From contig JAFUYO010000007.1 of NCBI GenBank assembly GCA_017470505.1, positions 1-47,590 of the forward strand: DNA of 47,590 nucleotides. Reading direction: 5' to 3'. Positions 15,817 through 23,533 of this stretch are shown one piece after another. The first letter of the stretch is position 1; every line of letters starts with the position of its first letter. The translations under genes and the position numbers were made by a program. The DNA comes from Butyrivibrio sp. (GTDB lineage: Bacteria; Bacillota; Clostridia; Lachnospirales; Lachnospiraceae). The notes below the pieces were generated by a model that worked only from the letters and a program-made list of their open reading frames with translations, had not been told where the DNA came from and did not search any database.

Positions 15817-16809
15817 TCAGTCCTCCCGATAGCCCGCGATGAACTCAACGTAGCGGCCTGTTCCTATGGCCACTGCGGTCATGGGGTCCTCGGCTGTCAT
15901 GGTGTTGATGCCGGTCTTGGAACTGATGAGCTCCTCGAGTCCGCGAAGAAGTGCTCCGCCTCCTGTGAGAACAATGCCCCTCTCAGCGATATCTGCCGCA
16001 AGCTCAGGAGGTGTGTTCTCTAAAACGCTGTGAATGGCCTCGATTATCTGGGCTGTTGGCTCCCTTAATGCTTCCTCAGTCTCTTCAGACGACACCTTGA
16101 CAGTCTTGGGAAGACCTGTAACAAGGTTTCTGCCACGAATATCCAAATAGTCGTTCTCTGCCCTTGGATAAGCAGATCCGATCTTGATCTTGATGTCCTC
16201 AGCTGTCCTGTCACCGATGAGAAGGTTGTGCTTTTTCCTCATGTAACGGACAATGGCCTCATCGAAATCATCGCCTGCAACCTTGACAGATGTGCTGACA
16301 ACAGTTCCTCCGAGTGAGATAACAGCGATATCAGATGTACCTCCGCCGATATCAACGATCATGTTTCCACAGGGCTTGGTTATGTCGATGCCTGCGCCAA
16401 TGGCTGCGGCGATGGGCTCCTCAATCGTCTTGACATCCCTCGCTCCGCAGAGCCTGGTTGCATCCTCAACAGCCTTCTTCTCAACCTCTGTCGCACCCGA
16501 GGGTACGCACACGGCGATGAACGGCTTCCTGTGGATCCTGCGTCCGATAGCCTTCTTGATGAAGTATCTCATCATCTGCTCCGTGATCTTGTAATTGGAG
16601 ATAACGCCCTGCCTGAGGGGCCTTACGGCAACGATATTACCCGGAGTACGGCCGAGCATGAGCCTTGCGTCCTCTCCGATCGCCTTGATCTCCTCTGTAT
16701 CTCTGTCATATGCCACAACTGATGGCTCTTTTAAAACTACTCCCTTGCCCTTGATATAAACAAGGACTGACGCTGTTCCTAGATCTATTCCTATATCTGC
16801 GTACTGCAT
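15817..16809 (-). CDS. mbl: MreB-family actin-like cell shape protein (Mbl)
   Basis: A 330-residue bacterial actin that forms membrane-associated filaments directing cell-wall synthesis. ATP-binding signatures: DIGIDLGTASVLVYIKGKG (phosphate 1), IVDIGGGTSDIAVISLGG (phosphate 2) and IVLTGGGALLRGLEE (adenosine). EEPIAAAIGAGIDI is the connect-1 region. Position immediately before flgF/flgG-type genes is the same as B. subtilis mbl-flhO-flhP, which favours Mbl over MreB; mreC and mreD are absent. The ATG at 16809 has TAGGAG at about 12-nt spacing. Both a TATAAT and a sigma-28-type promoter are upstream. Confidence 0.93.
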   Translation of the reverse strand: MQYADIGIDLGTASVLVYIKGKGVVLKEPSVVAYDRDTEEIKAIGEDARLMLGRTPGNIVAVRPLRQGVISNYKITEQMMRYFIKKAIGRRIHRKPFIAVCVPSGATEVEKKAVEDATRLCGARDVKTIEEPIAAAIGAGIDITKPCGNMIVDIGGGTSDIAVISLGGTVVSTSVKVAGDDFDEAIVRYMRKKHNLLIGDRTAEDIKIKIGSAYPRAENDYLDIRGRNLVTGLPKTVKVSSEETEEALREPTAQIIEAIHSVLENTPPELAADIAERGIVLTGGGALLRGLEELISSKTGINTMTAEDPMTAVAIGTGRYVEFIAGYRED

Positions 16810-16923
16810 AATTCCAAATTACTCCTACCTCTAGTACAGGGATTTGTCATGCTCTCTGCCCGCACATTGCGGTGCCTGAGGCAGCATCGGCATGTCCCTG
16901 CAAAACCTACGTTTTCATTTGAC

Positions 16924-16929
16924 ATTATA
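16924..16929 (-). promoter_or_regulatory. Possible SigA -10 box upstream of mbl
   Basis: TATAAT occurs on the minus strand about 115 nt before the mbl ATG, with TTTAAA as a weak -35 candidate 16 nt further upstream. It would give housekeeping expression of mbl alongside the sigma-28-type promoter. Confidence 0.4.
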
Positions 16930-16974
16930 ACCTAAAGGGCGCAGTTTTAAAAGAGGGATATTCGTCCGTTACTT

Positions 16975-17001
16975 TTATCGGCTCTTTTTCTGTGTATCTT
17001 A
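16975..17001 (-). promoter_or_regulatory. Sigma-28 promoter upstream of mbl-flgF
   Basis: Minus strand TAAG (16998-17001), exactly 15 nt, GCCGATAA (16975-16982). The -10 octamer is identical to the sigma-28 consensus and the spacing is ideal; the -35 has one mismatch (TAAA to TAAG). It lies about 165 nt upstream of mbl and in its orientation, so the cell-shape gene and the rod genes behind it appear to belong to the flagellar regulon. Confidence 0.75.
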
Positions 17002-17098
17002 AGGCTTTTGCGGGGATTTTTTCATTTTGTCCATATGGGCGATCGTACCTCACCCCAGAAATTGCAAGTTCAGTTTTCGTCAGCCTCTGCCATCGCTT

Positions 17099-17168
17099 AG
17101 GAACTGTAGCAGAATTAACTGAACAATTTACGACGAATGATTTTTCAAGTTATTTCGCTACAGTTCCT
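17099..17168. mobile_element. Palindromic repeat family A, copy 1 (70 bp)
   Basis: Ends are AGGAACTGTAGC (17099-17110) and GCTACAGTTCCT (17157-17168), perfect inverted 12-mers, with inner AGAATTAACT and AAGTTATTTC. It contains the stop codon and the last residues of pseF (ORF ends at 17145). Other copies are at 19437, 20646, 22321 and 35271. Confidence 0.8.
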
Positions 17169-17846
17169 TGCCAGATTGTACTTGAGCTCTGCGAGCTTCC
17201 AGTCCACCTCGTTGTCAATGTCCTGAACCTCGAGCTCGGACAGCTCCATGGGAAGTATGTTTCCTACCATGAGCGCCCTGTTCTTCTTAAAGCTCTCTGT
17301 CCTTGAGATGTAGAACTGGCCCGCATCGTGAAAGTACGGTTCGAGGTCCTGGGACCTCTTTGAGAGGTTCTCGGGTGCCTTGAAGACCAGGCGCTCTTTT
17401 TCTATGACCATGGCGCGCTGTGGCGGGTAAGAGAACCTCACCACAGGTATCAGCACATCAGCATCCGACTCCCGGAGCTGTTCCGTTGCCGCCCGGAGCC
17501 TGCCTGCTGTCACAAACGGCGCCGTCGGATAGATGCAGGCGAACATCTCAAAATCCTGCCCTCTCTTGTGGTACTCATCGAGAACTTCCTCTATGACGTC
17601 CACGGTTGTTGCGAAGTCGTTCGCGGTTTTTTCGCTCCTCATGAAGGGCACGCCAGCGCCGTATTTGCGCGAAATCTCTGCGATCTCATCATCGTCTGTC
17701 GACACCATCACTTCATCGAATGCGCCGGATGAGAGCGCCGCCTCGATCGAGTAGGCAATAATCGGCTTTCCGTTGAACTGCTTTATGTTTTTCCTGGGGA
17801 TCCTCTTGCTGCCTCCCCTCGCGGTTATCATGGCAAGTGTACTCAT
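17145..17846 (-). CDS. pseF: CMP-pseudaminic acid synthetase (cytidylyltransferase)
   Basis: A 233-residue nucleotidyltransferase that activates pseudaminic acid with CTP. The N-terminal CTP-binding motif is ITARGGSKRIPRKNIK, followed by KPIIAYSIEAA, VSTDDDEIAEI and the PseF-typical PYFHDAGQFYI; that last motif separates PseF from NeuA. The start has AAGGAG with 7-nt spacing. It follows two unrecognised genes at 20- and 16-nt gaps in one apparent operon. Its last residues (RNCSEIT and the TGA) are encoded by the end of a dispersed palindromic repeat, so the native C-terminus has been replaced or extended by repeat DNA. Confidence 0.9.
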   Translation of the reverse strand: MSTLAMITARGGSKRIPRKNIKQFNGKPIIAYSIEAALSSGAFDEVMVSTDDDEIAEISRKYGAGVPFMRSEKTANDFATTVDVIEEVLDEYHKRGQDFEMFACIYPTAPFVTAGRLRAATEQLRESDADVLIPVVRFSYPPQRAMVIEKERLVFKAPENLSKRSQDLEPYFHDAGQFYISRTESFKKNRALMVGNILPMELSELEVQDIDNEVDWKLAELKYNLARNCSEIT

Positions 17847-17866
17847 TCATGTCTCCTTTCGCATCA

Positions 17867-18541
17867 TCAGTTGGCGTCTACCGAGATTTTGGAAAGCATC
17901 CCCTTCAAGAGCCCGGAAGCTGTCATTATTCCGCCTTCGTCTGAGAGCAGCTCAGGATAATGGCAGCATTTGGGAACCACAATATCTTCAGAGCCTTTGC
18001 GCCTGAAAACAATGCTCCTGTCCTTCCCCAAAACATCATACTGACCACCTAACTTAGGGCCGTTCTGGCCTTTGGCGCATTCCTTCTTTCCGCATAAAAT
18101 CAGCTGATTTATCAGTCCTGTTTTCCCATTATTGCAGTCATCGCACCACTCATCCTCCGAAAAAGACATGTGGACATTTCCGGTGCAGACATCCACATTG
18201 TACTCTGAGTACGCATTTTCTTTTCCCCAATAATGGTGATCATAATGATTCGACAGCTCAACAATGTTATCATGTATGTCATCCGAAATATTATCCATTA
18301 CTTTCCTGTCAACTCTGTATGGCGTAAAAAGAATGCTGCTGTAATACCCTCTTAGCTCATCCCGCAGAAACGAATCGTCTAAGATCTTTACCTCCCACCA
18401 CATAAGGTACGAAAATCTCCCGCTAATTGGATGTCTCCCCCACCATCCGTGGTTCGGAGCAAGATGATCCTCCATTTCAAGATCCTTGATTGCATTTTCG
18501 ATTTCTTTTCCCGCCAGTTTGATCATATCATCTTTTGTCAT
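17867..18541 (-). CDS. Unknown protein S, between unknown T and pseF
   Basis: I do not recognise this 224-residue protein. It is soluble, without signal peptide or membrane helix. Notable features are a Trp/His-rich N-terminal third (APNHGWWGRHPISGRFSYLMWWEV, then NHYDHHYWGKENAYSEYN), and a cysteine-containing centre (WCDDC, LCGKKEC) that could bind metal. A DVLGKDRSIVF segment and CCHY motif follow near the end. The start has GGAGG with 8-nt spacing. It is 16 nt after T and 20 nt before pseF, so all three should be co-transcribed. The DNA looks more AT-rich than pseI or pseA, suggesting separate origin. Possible roles range from Pse modification to an inserted accessory cassette. Confidence 0.7.
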   Translation of the reverse strand: MTKDDMIKLAGKEIENAIKDLEMEDHLAPNHGWWGRHPISGRFSYLMWWEVKILDDSFLRDELRGYYSSILFTPYRVDRKVMDNISDDIHDNIVELSNHYDHHYWGKENAYSEYNVDVCTGNVHMSFSEDEWCDDCNNGKTGLINQLILCGKKECAKGQNGPKLGGQYDVLGKDRSIVFRRKGSEDIVVPKCCHYPELLSDEGGIMTASGLLKGMLSKISVDAN

Positions 18542-18557
18542 GGTTTTTTCCTCCCTG

Positions 18558-19415
18558 TCAATTAACTGTTAACTGCAAAAAAGCTCCATCCTCAGGTGCA
18601 TCTGCCTTTTCCTCATAACCAAATGCATTTATCCCAAAAACGGTTCTGCAAGGCCTCTGATTCTCCCAATAGAGCCTTGCATCCGTAACTATGAGAAGCG
18701 CAATTCTATTTTCATCCTCTGTTATATAGTAAACCATCATTGAGCCGTCCGACTCTATCATATGCTTTAGTTCGCACGCTCTTTTTGACGGGCATCTTAC
18801 AGCTACTGCCTCTCCCGTAAGCTCTTCGATCATATTAAGGCGAAGCAGGGACTCTTTTTCCATGGCCTTTTTGTCTCTTCTAAGATCACGAGCGATGCGC
18901 TTAAGAGCAACCTTCTGCGAATCAGACAGCCGTATCATCAGGTTCTGCGGAAGCAGCAGATCGGATATTTCATCCCGGTTACGCTCAATCGGCTCGATAA
19001 GGCAGCACAGGGCGAGAAATGAACCGATTACCGCAAACGCCTCCGGCAGACGCAGCTTTCTCGTTTTGCCGAAAAATTGCCGCGAAAATCTATGCGCTTC
19101 AAGCTCATGATTAATGATATACCACTTTTTGGGAAGCACATCCACCCCGGAAAAAGATGTCATATATTTTTTGATATCTCTCGTAAGTTCAAGCATTTCA
19201 GCTTTTGTCTCATCCGAAATGAAAGCGCAGTCCAGGATTTCCCTCTCTATTCCGGCAAACTCAAGATAATAATACACCCACGCAACATCATCAGGGTCCG
19301 ACTTCTCTCCCGGCAGGTAAGAGTATCCGCTTTCGCTCTCACCCGATGCGAGCATCCTGATGACAGGGAGCATAAACTTAAACGCCATAAATTCTGAGAT
19401 TTTTGTTTTGTTCAT
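18558..19415 (-). CDS. Unknown protein T, first gene of T-S-pseF
   Basis: No family recognised in this 285-residue protein. It appears soluble and largely helical, apart from one hydrophobic patch (AFAVIGSFLALCCLIEP) that may be a buried helix. A basic helical segment (RLSDSQKVALKRIARDLRRDKKAMEKESLLRL) occupies the third quarter. The C-terminal part looks beta-rich (SMMVYYITEDENRIALLIVTDARLYWE), resembling a small sensor or WYL/ligand-binding fold, but this is only an impression. The start has AGGAGG at 8-nt spacing. A family A repeat lies between it and the WYL gene terminator. Co-transcription with S and pseF is strongly suggested by spacing. Confidence 0.7.
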   Translation of the reverse strand: MNKTKISEFMAFKFMLPVIRMLASGESESGYSYLPGEKSDPDDVAWVYYYLEFAGIEREILDCAFISDETKAEMLELTRDIKKYMTSFSGVDVLPKKWYIINHELEAHRFSRQFFGKTRKLRLPEAFAVIGSFLALCCLIEPIERNRDEISDLLLPQNLMIRLSDSQKVALKRIARDLRRDKKAMEKESLLRLNMIEELTGEAVAVRCPSKRACELKHMIESDGSMMVYYITEDENRIALLIVTDARLYWENQRPCRTVFGINAFGYEEKADAPEDGAFLQLTVN

Positions 19416-19436
19416 ATTCTTTTCCTCCTGTAAATT

Positions 19437-19479
19437 AGGAACTGTAGCGAATTAACTTAGTCATTCTGCTACAGTTCCT
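19437..19479. mobile_element. Palindromic repeat family A, copy 2 (43 bp, short form)
   Basis: AGGAACTGTAGC (19437-19448) and GCTACAGTTCCT (19468-19479) flank a short centre containing GAATTAACTTAG. It is a near-minimal version of the element, in the spacer between the WYL gene terminator and gene T. Confidence 0.8.
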
Positions 19480-19526
19480 AAGTGTTTTTATTCGGGCAGG
19501 TGGAATGAAGTCCCCTGTCCGTGCGC

Positions 19527-19552
19527 AAAAAAACACCACCCATACAGGGTGG
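19527..19552 (-). terminator. Intrinsic terminator after WYL regulator
   Basis: CCACCC (19536-19541) and GGGTGG (19547-19552) pair around ATACA; on the minus strand TG and seven T follow. It lies about 55 nt past the WYL stop, so the regulator is on its own transcript and T-S-pseF must have another start. Confidence 0.8.
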
Positions 19553-19606
19553 CATTTTCAATATATATAAAAACTTTTTGATACGGCGTGTATATGCGCC
19601 ATATTG

Positions 19607-20623
19607 TCACTTATTATTCTTCATTTCAATGTCTCTGCAATGCTCGAAGTGTAAGTCTGGAGCAATACTGTCAAACAATTCCAGTCTGTCTCTCATATCC
19701 TGCCGGTATCTCGCCTTTCTGAGGCTCCCACGGGTATAATATTCTGCATATGGGTCATAAGGCGGGCGCGGCCGCAGATTGAGCGGATTCATTGTCCAAT
19801 GGACTCTGATGGTATCAGGCACATGGGCATCCGCGATCTCTTCAATCAGGTCGATGCGAAATGCCGTGAGTTCGTCTGAATACCAGGGAAATCTTCTTTC
19901 ATGAAGAAGATACGGCTCGGCTCCCGGATCCGGCACATAAGTCTCCTCCGGTCTTTCATGCCAGTTTGCAATGAGGTAGTAACACGAATCCTTCTTAACA
20001 ATCCTGTATGGGCTGACCTGATATTTTTTGCGTGCCCGCAGATCACTTTCACCCGGCAATCCCGAAACCGTGATGTCTGCCATGAGACGCTCTCTGATAT
20101 ATTTTCTTATCCGCCCGATATTGTTTTCTATCCGGGAAATATTCTCGCCATTTTCAGCATCGAGGTCTCTGATAAGGCATCCGGCAAAGGCGTCCGGTTC
20201 CGGATAAAACCTGCTTCCCAGCGCCTCTCTTATCCTCTGCTCCAAAGAATCCTTTTCTTTTTGGGTGAGGTTGTGTGTCTGCCTGATACTGCTCACAAGA
20301 AAAGCAAGCTCCTCTTCGCTTACGGGATGTCGGTAGAATACTTTACCATTTCTTTTGCCATCGCTTTTATCCCTGCCATAGCCGGGGTAAACAATCTTCC
20401 ACTCATCCTTTGGTTTAAGGTTTCCATCGGAATCCTTGTTGAAGGCATCGGCTATCTCATTGAGGCGTCTCGAGTAGGTTCCCTTATCGCCCATTATTTC
20501 TTTTGCATCTGCTCCGCCCGGGAGCTTTCTGAGGCTGTCCTGAGTCGCCGGATGCTTCTCATCGGTGTTTGCCCTTATCATTTCGAGCAGCCTGACAGCT
20601 TTTTCTACGGATGCTTTGGACAT
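19607..20623 (-). CDS. WYL-domain transcriptional regulator
   Basis: A 338-residue predicted DNA-binding regulator. The N-terminal part (MSKASVEKAVRLLEMIRANTDEKHPAT... GTYSRRLNEIADAF) fits the winged-helix region used by DeoR-like WYL proteins. The middle region KYQVSPYRIVKKDSCYYLIANWHERPEE, followed by PWYSDELTAFRIDLIEEI, is the WYL-type ligand-sensing core in a variant form. WYL proteins often control stress or phage-defence genes and can sense nucleic acid ligands. The start at 20623 has GAGG 9 nt upstream; the Met at 20644 has no ribosome site and abuts a repeat. It lies between pseG and the unknown T-S pair, flanked by family A repeats on both sides, and is closed by its own terminator. 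Confidence 0.8.
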   Translation of the reverse strand: MSKASVEKAVRLLEMIRANTDEKHPATQDSLRKLPGGADAKEIMGDKGTYSRRLNEIADAFNKDSDGNLKPKDEWKIVYPGYGRDKSDGKRNGKVFYRHPVSEEELAFLVSSIRQTHNLTQKEKDSLEQRIREALGSRFYPEPDAFAGCLIRDLDAENGENISRIENNIGRIRKYIRERLMADITVSGLPGESDLRARKKYQVSPYRIVKKDSCYYLIANWHERPEETYVPDPGAEPYLLHERRFPWYSDELTAFRIDLIEEIADAHVPDTIRVHWTMNPLNLRPRPPYDPYAEYYTRGSLRKARYRQDMRDRLELFDSIAPDLHFEHCRDIEMKNNK

Positions 20624-20645
20624 ATCCTGATTCCTCGTTTTCATC

Positions 20646-20799
20646 AGAAACTGTAGCAGAATTAACCGGACATTTTACGCAGCATAATTTCTCAAAGGCC
20701 AGGAAGAAAACGCAGACAATGCGGGCATTGTAGAGGCTCCTGACGCAGCATTTGGGAATCAGACAGGTAAAAAGTTCATGTTATTTATTTACAGTTCCT
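20646..20799. mobile_element. Palindromic repeat family A, copy 3 (154 bp, long form)
   Basis: The outer arms are slightly degraded (AGAAACTGTAGC and TTTACAGTTCCT). The interior carries the same 90-bp core as copy 5 at 35271, including AAAACGCAG, CAATGCGGGCATTG (a perfect 6-bp hairpin) and TGACGCAGCATTTGGGAA. It supplies the stop codon of pseG. Confidence 0.8.
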
Positions 20800-22317
20800 T
20801 AAATTTTCCAATATAGCTTTTGCAATGCGGCGAGCGCCCTGCCCGTCAACTATCGAGCGAAGGTGGCTGCTCATTTTTTCGCGACGGGCTCTGTCACCTG
20901 ATAGAGCTGCGACCTCCTGGCAGATTCCGGACGCTACTGCTGCGGAGGCTGTGGCTGCTTTGGGCACTGCGCCTGTTTCAGTTGTTTCGCTTGATTCGGG
21001 ATCTGAAGCTGCTGCAGGCACTGTGTCTGTCGCTGGTGTTACGTTTATTCCGGGATCTGAAGCTGCTACCGGCACTGCTCCGACTTCGGATTCCGTGGCT
21101 ACTCCGGACAGTACTCTGACTTCGGATTCCGCGTCTGCTGCGGACTTCACTTCTCCTGCAAAGATCATTCCGCCCGTGGAGCTCCAGTAGGTTACGTTGT
21201 ATTTCTGGTTGTCAGCGACCTGGTAAAAAACAGTCGGGAGCCCGACAACTGCGCACTCCGTCAACATTGTACCTGCTGCCGCAACCGCAATATCACAGCT
21301 CCGCATAAGAGACGCCATGTCACTGACATTGCGGTGGATGACAACTCCGCGGTGCGTCGCAGCAAACTCCTCTATGCGCCCCGCGTCTCTTACAAGATTC
21401 CCGATCACAACATGCCACGACAGCGCCGGCAGTTCATGCACTGCAACGCCGTCATCAGCAGAGACTTGCCTTTCTTTGATATTTCTCTCAGTAACATCGT
21501 CACGTTTCCCGATGCTGCAGTTCGCAGGTAAACACCGGTTAAGTGTCTCTTTATATTCCATGCCCCCCACTTCAAGTATAAGCCCGCGCCTTGAAGCCTC
21601 CTCAAGGACTGCTATCAGCATACCGTGCATGTCGCCGCCGCCGGCTGTCAGGAGGATGTTTATGTTCTGTCGCCCGGTTCCGGATATCCCTGCACAATTT
21701 TCCTCAGAAGGACTCAACGTAGAAGTTTTTGCGTCAATTCTTTCTTGTGTCACAGGAAAACGTTTTCTGATATCTGCGCCGCCCTCAGCACAGAACTGCT
21801 CCCTCAGCGGAGCATACTTAAGACCGAGAAGAAATTGTGTCGGTTGGCCGCCTTCATTTCTTTTACCGGCGTACATTTTTTCGTACCCGAGCTCTTTATA
21901 GTAGCCGCTGTAGTTTATGAGAAGGTCCACGGGGTAAGCTTCTTTTCCGAGGTCGTCGATGTATGCGACAGGGCAGACTCTCCGAAGTTCACGAAAGTAC
22001 CCGCAGGTGACGCTGTAGGAATCAACGAGAAGAGCTCTGACGCCCCGCTCTCTGAGCGCAGCAGTAAGTACCTCGACTTCTCCCATCTTGTCGTCCCAGC
22101 TGCTTCCAAGGACGACAGGCGTGCAGCCATGAAGGTCAGCGGCGTACAGATCGTATACAGCCTTCGACTCCTCATCCGCCATGAAAAAAGTCACGTTTTC
22201 CCCGAGTTTTACAAGCTGCCGCGCGATCGTGATACACCTCATCACGTGCCCTGTGGCGATTATGGAATTGGCATCTGCTCTTATTCCTATCAATTCAGTA
22301 GTCCCGACCTCTTTCAA
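20785..22317 (-). CDS. pseG: UDP-2,4-diacetamido-trideoxy-altropyranose hydrolase PseG, with insertions
   Basis: PseG removes UDP from the Pse precursor sugar. Recognisable motifs: GIRADANSIIATGHVMRCITIA (N-terminal, with the catalytic-type His), LLVDSYSV, AYIDDLG, LLINYSG, FLLGLKYAPLREQF, LLTAGGGD and CDIAVAAAGTMLTECAVVGLPTVF. At 510 residues it is much longer than the usual 330-360. Extra material lies around residues 180-212, near 270-300, and especially in an A/S/T/V/E-rich low-complexity stretch at about 388-466. No ATG is available at the 5' end; the frame opens with TTG at 22317 or TTG at 22293, directly beside a family A repeat. The last residues RNCK and TAA come from another copy. 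Confidence 0.82.
   Translation of the reverse strand: MKEVGTTELIGIRADANSIIATGHVMRCITIARQLVKLGENVTFFMADEESKAVYDLYAADLHGCTPVVLGSSWDDKMGEVEVLTAALRERGVRALLVDSYSVTCGYFRELRRVCPVAYIDDLGKEAYPVDLLINYSGYYKELGYEKMYAGKRNEGGQPTQFLLGLKYAPLREQFCAEGGADIRKRFPVTQERIDAKTSTLSPSEENCAGISGTGRQNINILLTAGGGDMHGMLIAVLEEASRRGLILEVGGMEYKETLNRCLPANCSIGKRDDVTERNIKERQVSADDGVAVHELPALSWHVVIGNLVRDAGRIEEFAATHRGVVIHRNVSDMASLMRSCDIAVAAAGTMLTECAVVGLPTVFYQVADNQKYNVTYWSSTGGMIFAGEVKSAADAESEVRVLSGVATESEVGAVPVAASDPGINVTPATDTVPAAASDPESSETTETGAVPKAATASAAVASGICQEVAALSGDRARREKMSSHLRSIVDGQGARRIAKAILENLRNCK
20920..21155 (-). repeat. Low-complexity coding insert in pseG
   Basis: This segment encodes an Ala/Ser/Thr/Val/Glu/Pro-rich run of about 78 residues inside the C-terminal domain of PseG. 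At DNA level CGGGATCTGAAGCTGCT recurs twice with GGCACTG after it, and GATTCGG/GATTCCG variants recur, indicating short imperfect duplications. It interrupts the region between GGMIFAGEV and GICQEVAALSGD. Confidence 0.7.
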
Positions 22318-22320
22318 GTT

Positions 22321-22361
22321 AGGAACTGTAGCGAATTAACTTAGGAACTGCTACAGTTCCT
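22321..22361. mobile_element. Palindromic repeat family A, copy 4 (41 bp, short form)
   Basis: AGGAACTGTAGC (22321-22332) and GCTACAGTTCCT (22350-22361), with AATTAACTTAGGAACT between. It fills the pseI-pseG spacer and abuts the presumed TTG start of pseG within 4 nt, leaving no room for a normal ribosome site. Confidence 0.8.
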
Positions 22362-22411
22362 TATTTCTGCGATATCACTTACACCCTCCGGCTCGTCGCT
22401 CTTTTCAGATA

Positions 22412-23467
22412 TCACTGTATCAGATCCCAGCTAAGGGGCGTTCCTTTTTCAATATCATTTACCGCTCTCATCCCGAGAACTTCCTCGTAGTGCATGGTGT
22501 GCATACCGTTCCCTGGTCTTATGGAGCGCACATTTTCTTTGGTGAGCCTATCGCCCGCCTTTATGTCTTTTACCACAAAAAGGGACCTGGAAAGGCTCCG
22601 CTCTTTGACCTGCTTGTCGGTCAGCTTGTACTCGTACTCTCCGAGGGCGTCCTCCATTATGCGCACCTGCCTGACCATGTCCGCAAATTCCCTCGGCTCC
22701 ATGGAAAAAGCATCATCAACTCCGCCCGCACTCCTGTCGAGAGTCAGGTGCTTTTCAATCATTTTCCCGCCGAGCGCGATGCTTCCGACAGGGATTGTGC
22801 CGCCCGGGGTGTGGTCGGAGACTCCCACGATGCAGCTGTATTTGTCCGCCAGATACTGCATCATCCGAAGGTTCACCAGCTCGTAGGGCGTGGGGTAGGC
22901 GCTCACACACTTGAGCAGCACGATGTCGCTGTTTCCCTCCTGTCTGCACACATCAAGCGCCCTGTCGATGTCCTCCTCGTAGGCGATTCCCGTCGCAAAG
23001 ATGATCGGCTTGTGAAGCTTTGCAATCTGCCGTATCAGCGGGATGTCGTTTATCTCAAAGCTTGCGACCTTGTAGGCCGGAACCCCAAGATTCTCAAGGT
23101 ATTCCACCGACGTCGGATCAAAGGGCGTGGAAAAAAACTCCATCCCCAACGCGTGCGCCTCCTTCATCAGCCCCTCGTGCCACTCCCAGGGAGTGTAGGC
23201 CTCCTTGTAGAGGTCGTGGAGCGTCCTGCCTGCCCACAGGCCGTCCCCCGGCGTCATGAACCAGGGTTTGTCGCAGTCAATTGTTATGGTATCAGCCGTG
23301 TAGGTCTGGAGCTTTATCGCATCTGCCCCGGCCTCCTTTGCGGCATGAATTATCTTAATGGCTCTGTCGTAATCGCCGTTGTGGTTGCCGGAGAGCTCCG
23401 CCACGATCATGGCTCTCTGCCCCTCTCCGACAGTCCTGCTGCCTATATTTAGCTTCTTACTGAACAT
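22412..23467 (-). CDS. pseI: Pseudaminic acid synthase
   Basis: A 351-residue NeuB-family enzyme that condenses the trideoxy hexose with phosphoenolpyruvate to give pseudaminic acid. The N-terminal TIM barrel shows AELSGNHNGDYDRA, AIKLQTYTADT, FFSTPFDPTSVEYLE, YKVASFEINDIPLI, KCVSAYPTPYEL, GVSDHTPGG and EKHLTLDRSAGGVDDAFSM. The C-terminal SAF/antifreeze-like domain includes RSLFVVKDIKAGDRLTKENVRSIRPGNGM. The TITIDCDKPWFMTPGDGLW segment fits PseI rather than NeuB or LegI. The start has GAGAGGA upstream. It is followed by pseG across a repeat. Confidence 0.93.
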   Translation of the reverse strand: MFSKKLNIGSRTVGEGQRAMIVAELSGNHNGDYDRAIKIIHAAKEAGADAIKLQTYTADTITIDCDKPWFMTPGDGLWAGRTLHDLYKEAYTPWEWHEGLMKEAHALGMEFFSTPFDPTSVEYLENLGVPAYKVASFEINDIPLIRQIAKLHKPIIFATGIAYEEDIDRALDVCRQEGNSDIVLLKCVSAYPTPYELVNLRMMQYLADKYSCIVGVSDHTPGGTIPVGSIALGGKMIEKHLTLDRSAGGVDDAFSMEPREFADMVRQVRIMEDALGEYEYKLTDKQVKERSLSRSLFVVKDIKAGDRLTKENVRSIRPGNGMHTMHYEEVLGMRAVNDIEKGTPLSWDLIQ

Positions 23468-23533
23468 GGAATTTCCTCTCTAAAAAAGATATTGCGCATG
23501 CGCCCGCTTTGCAACTCATGCGATCCGGCTTCC

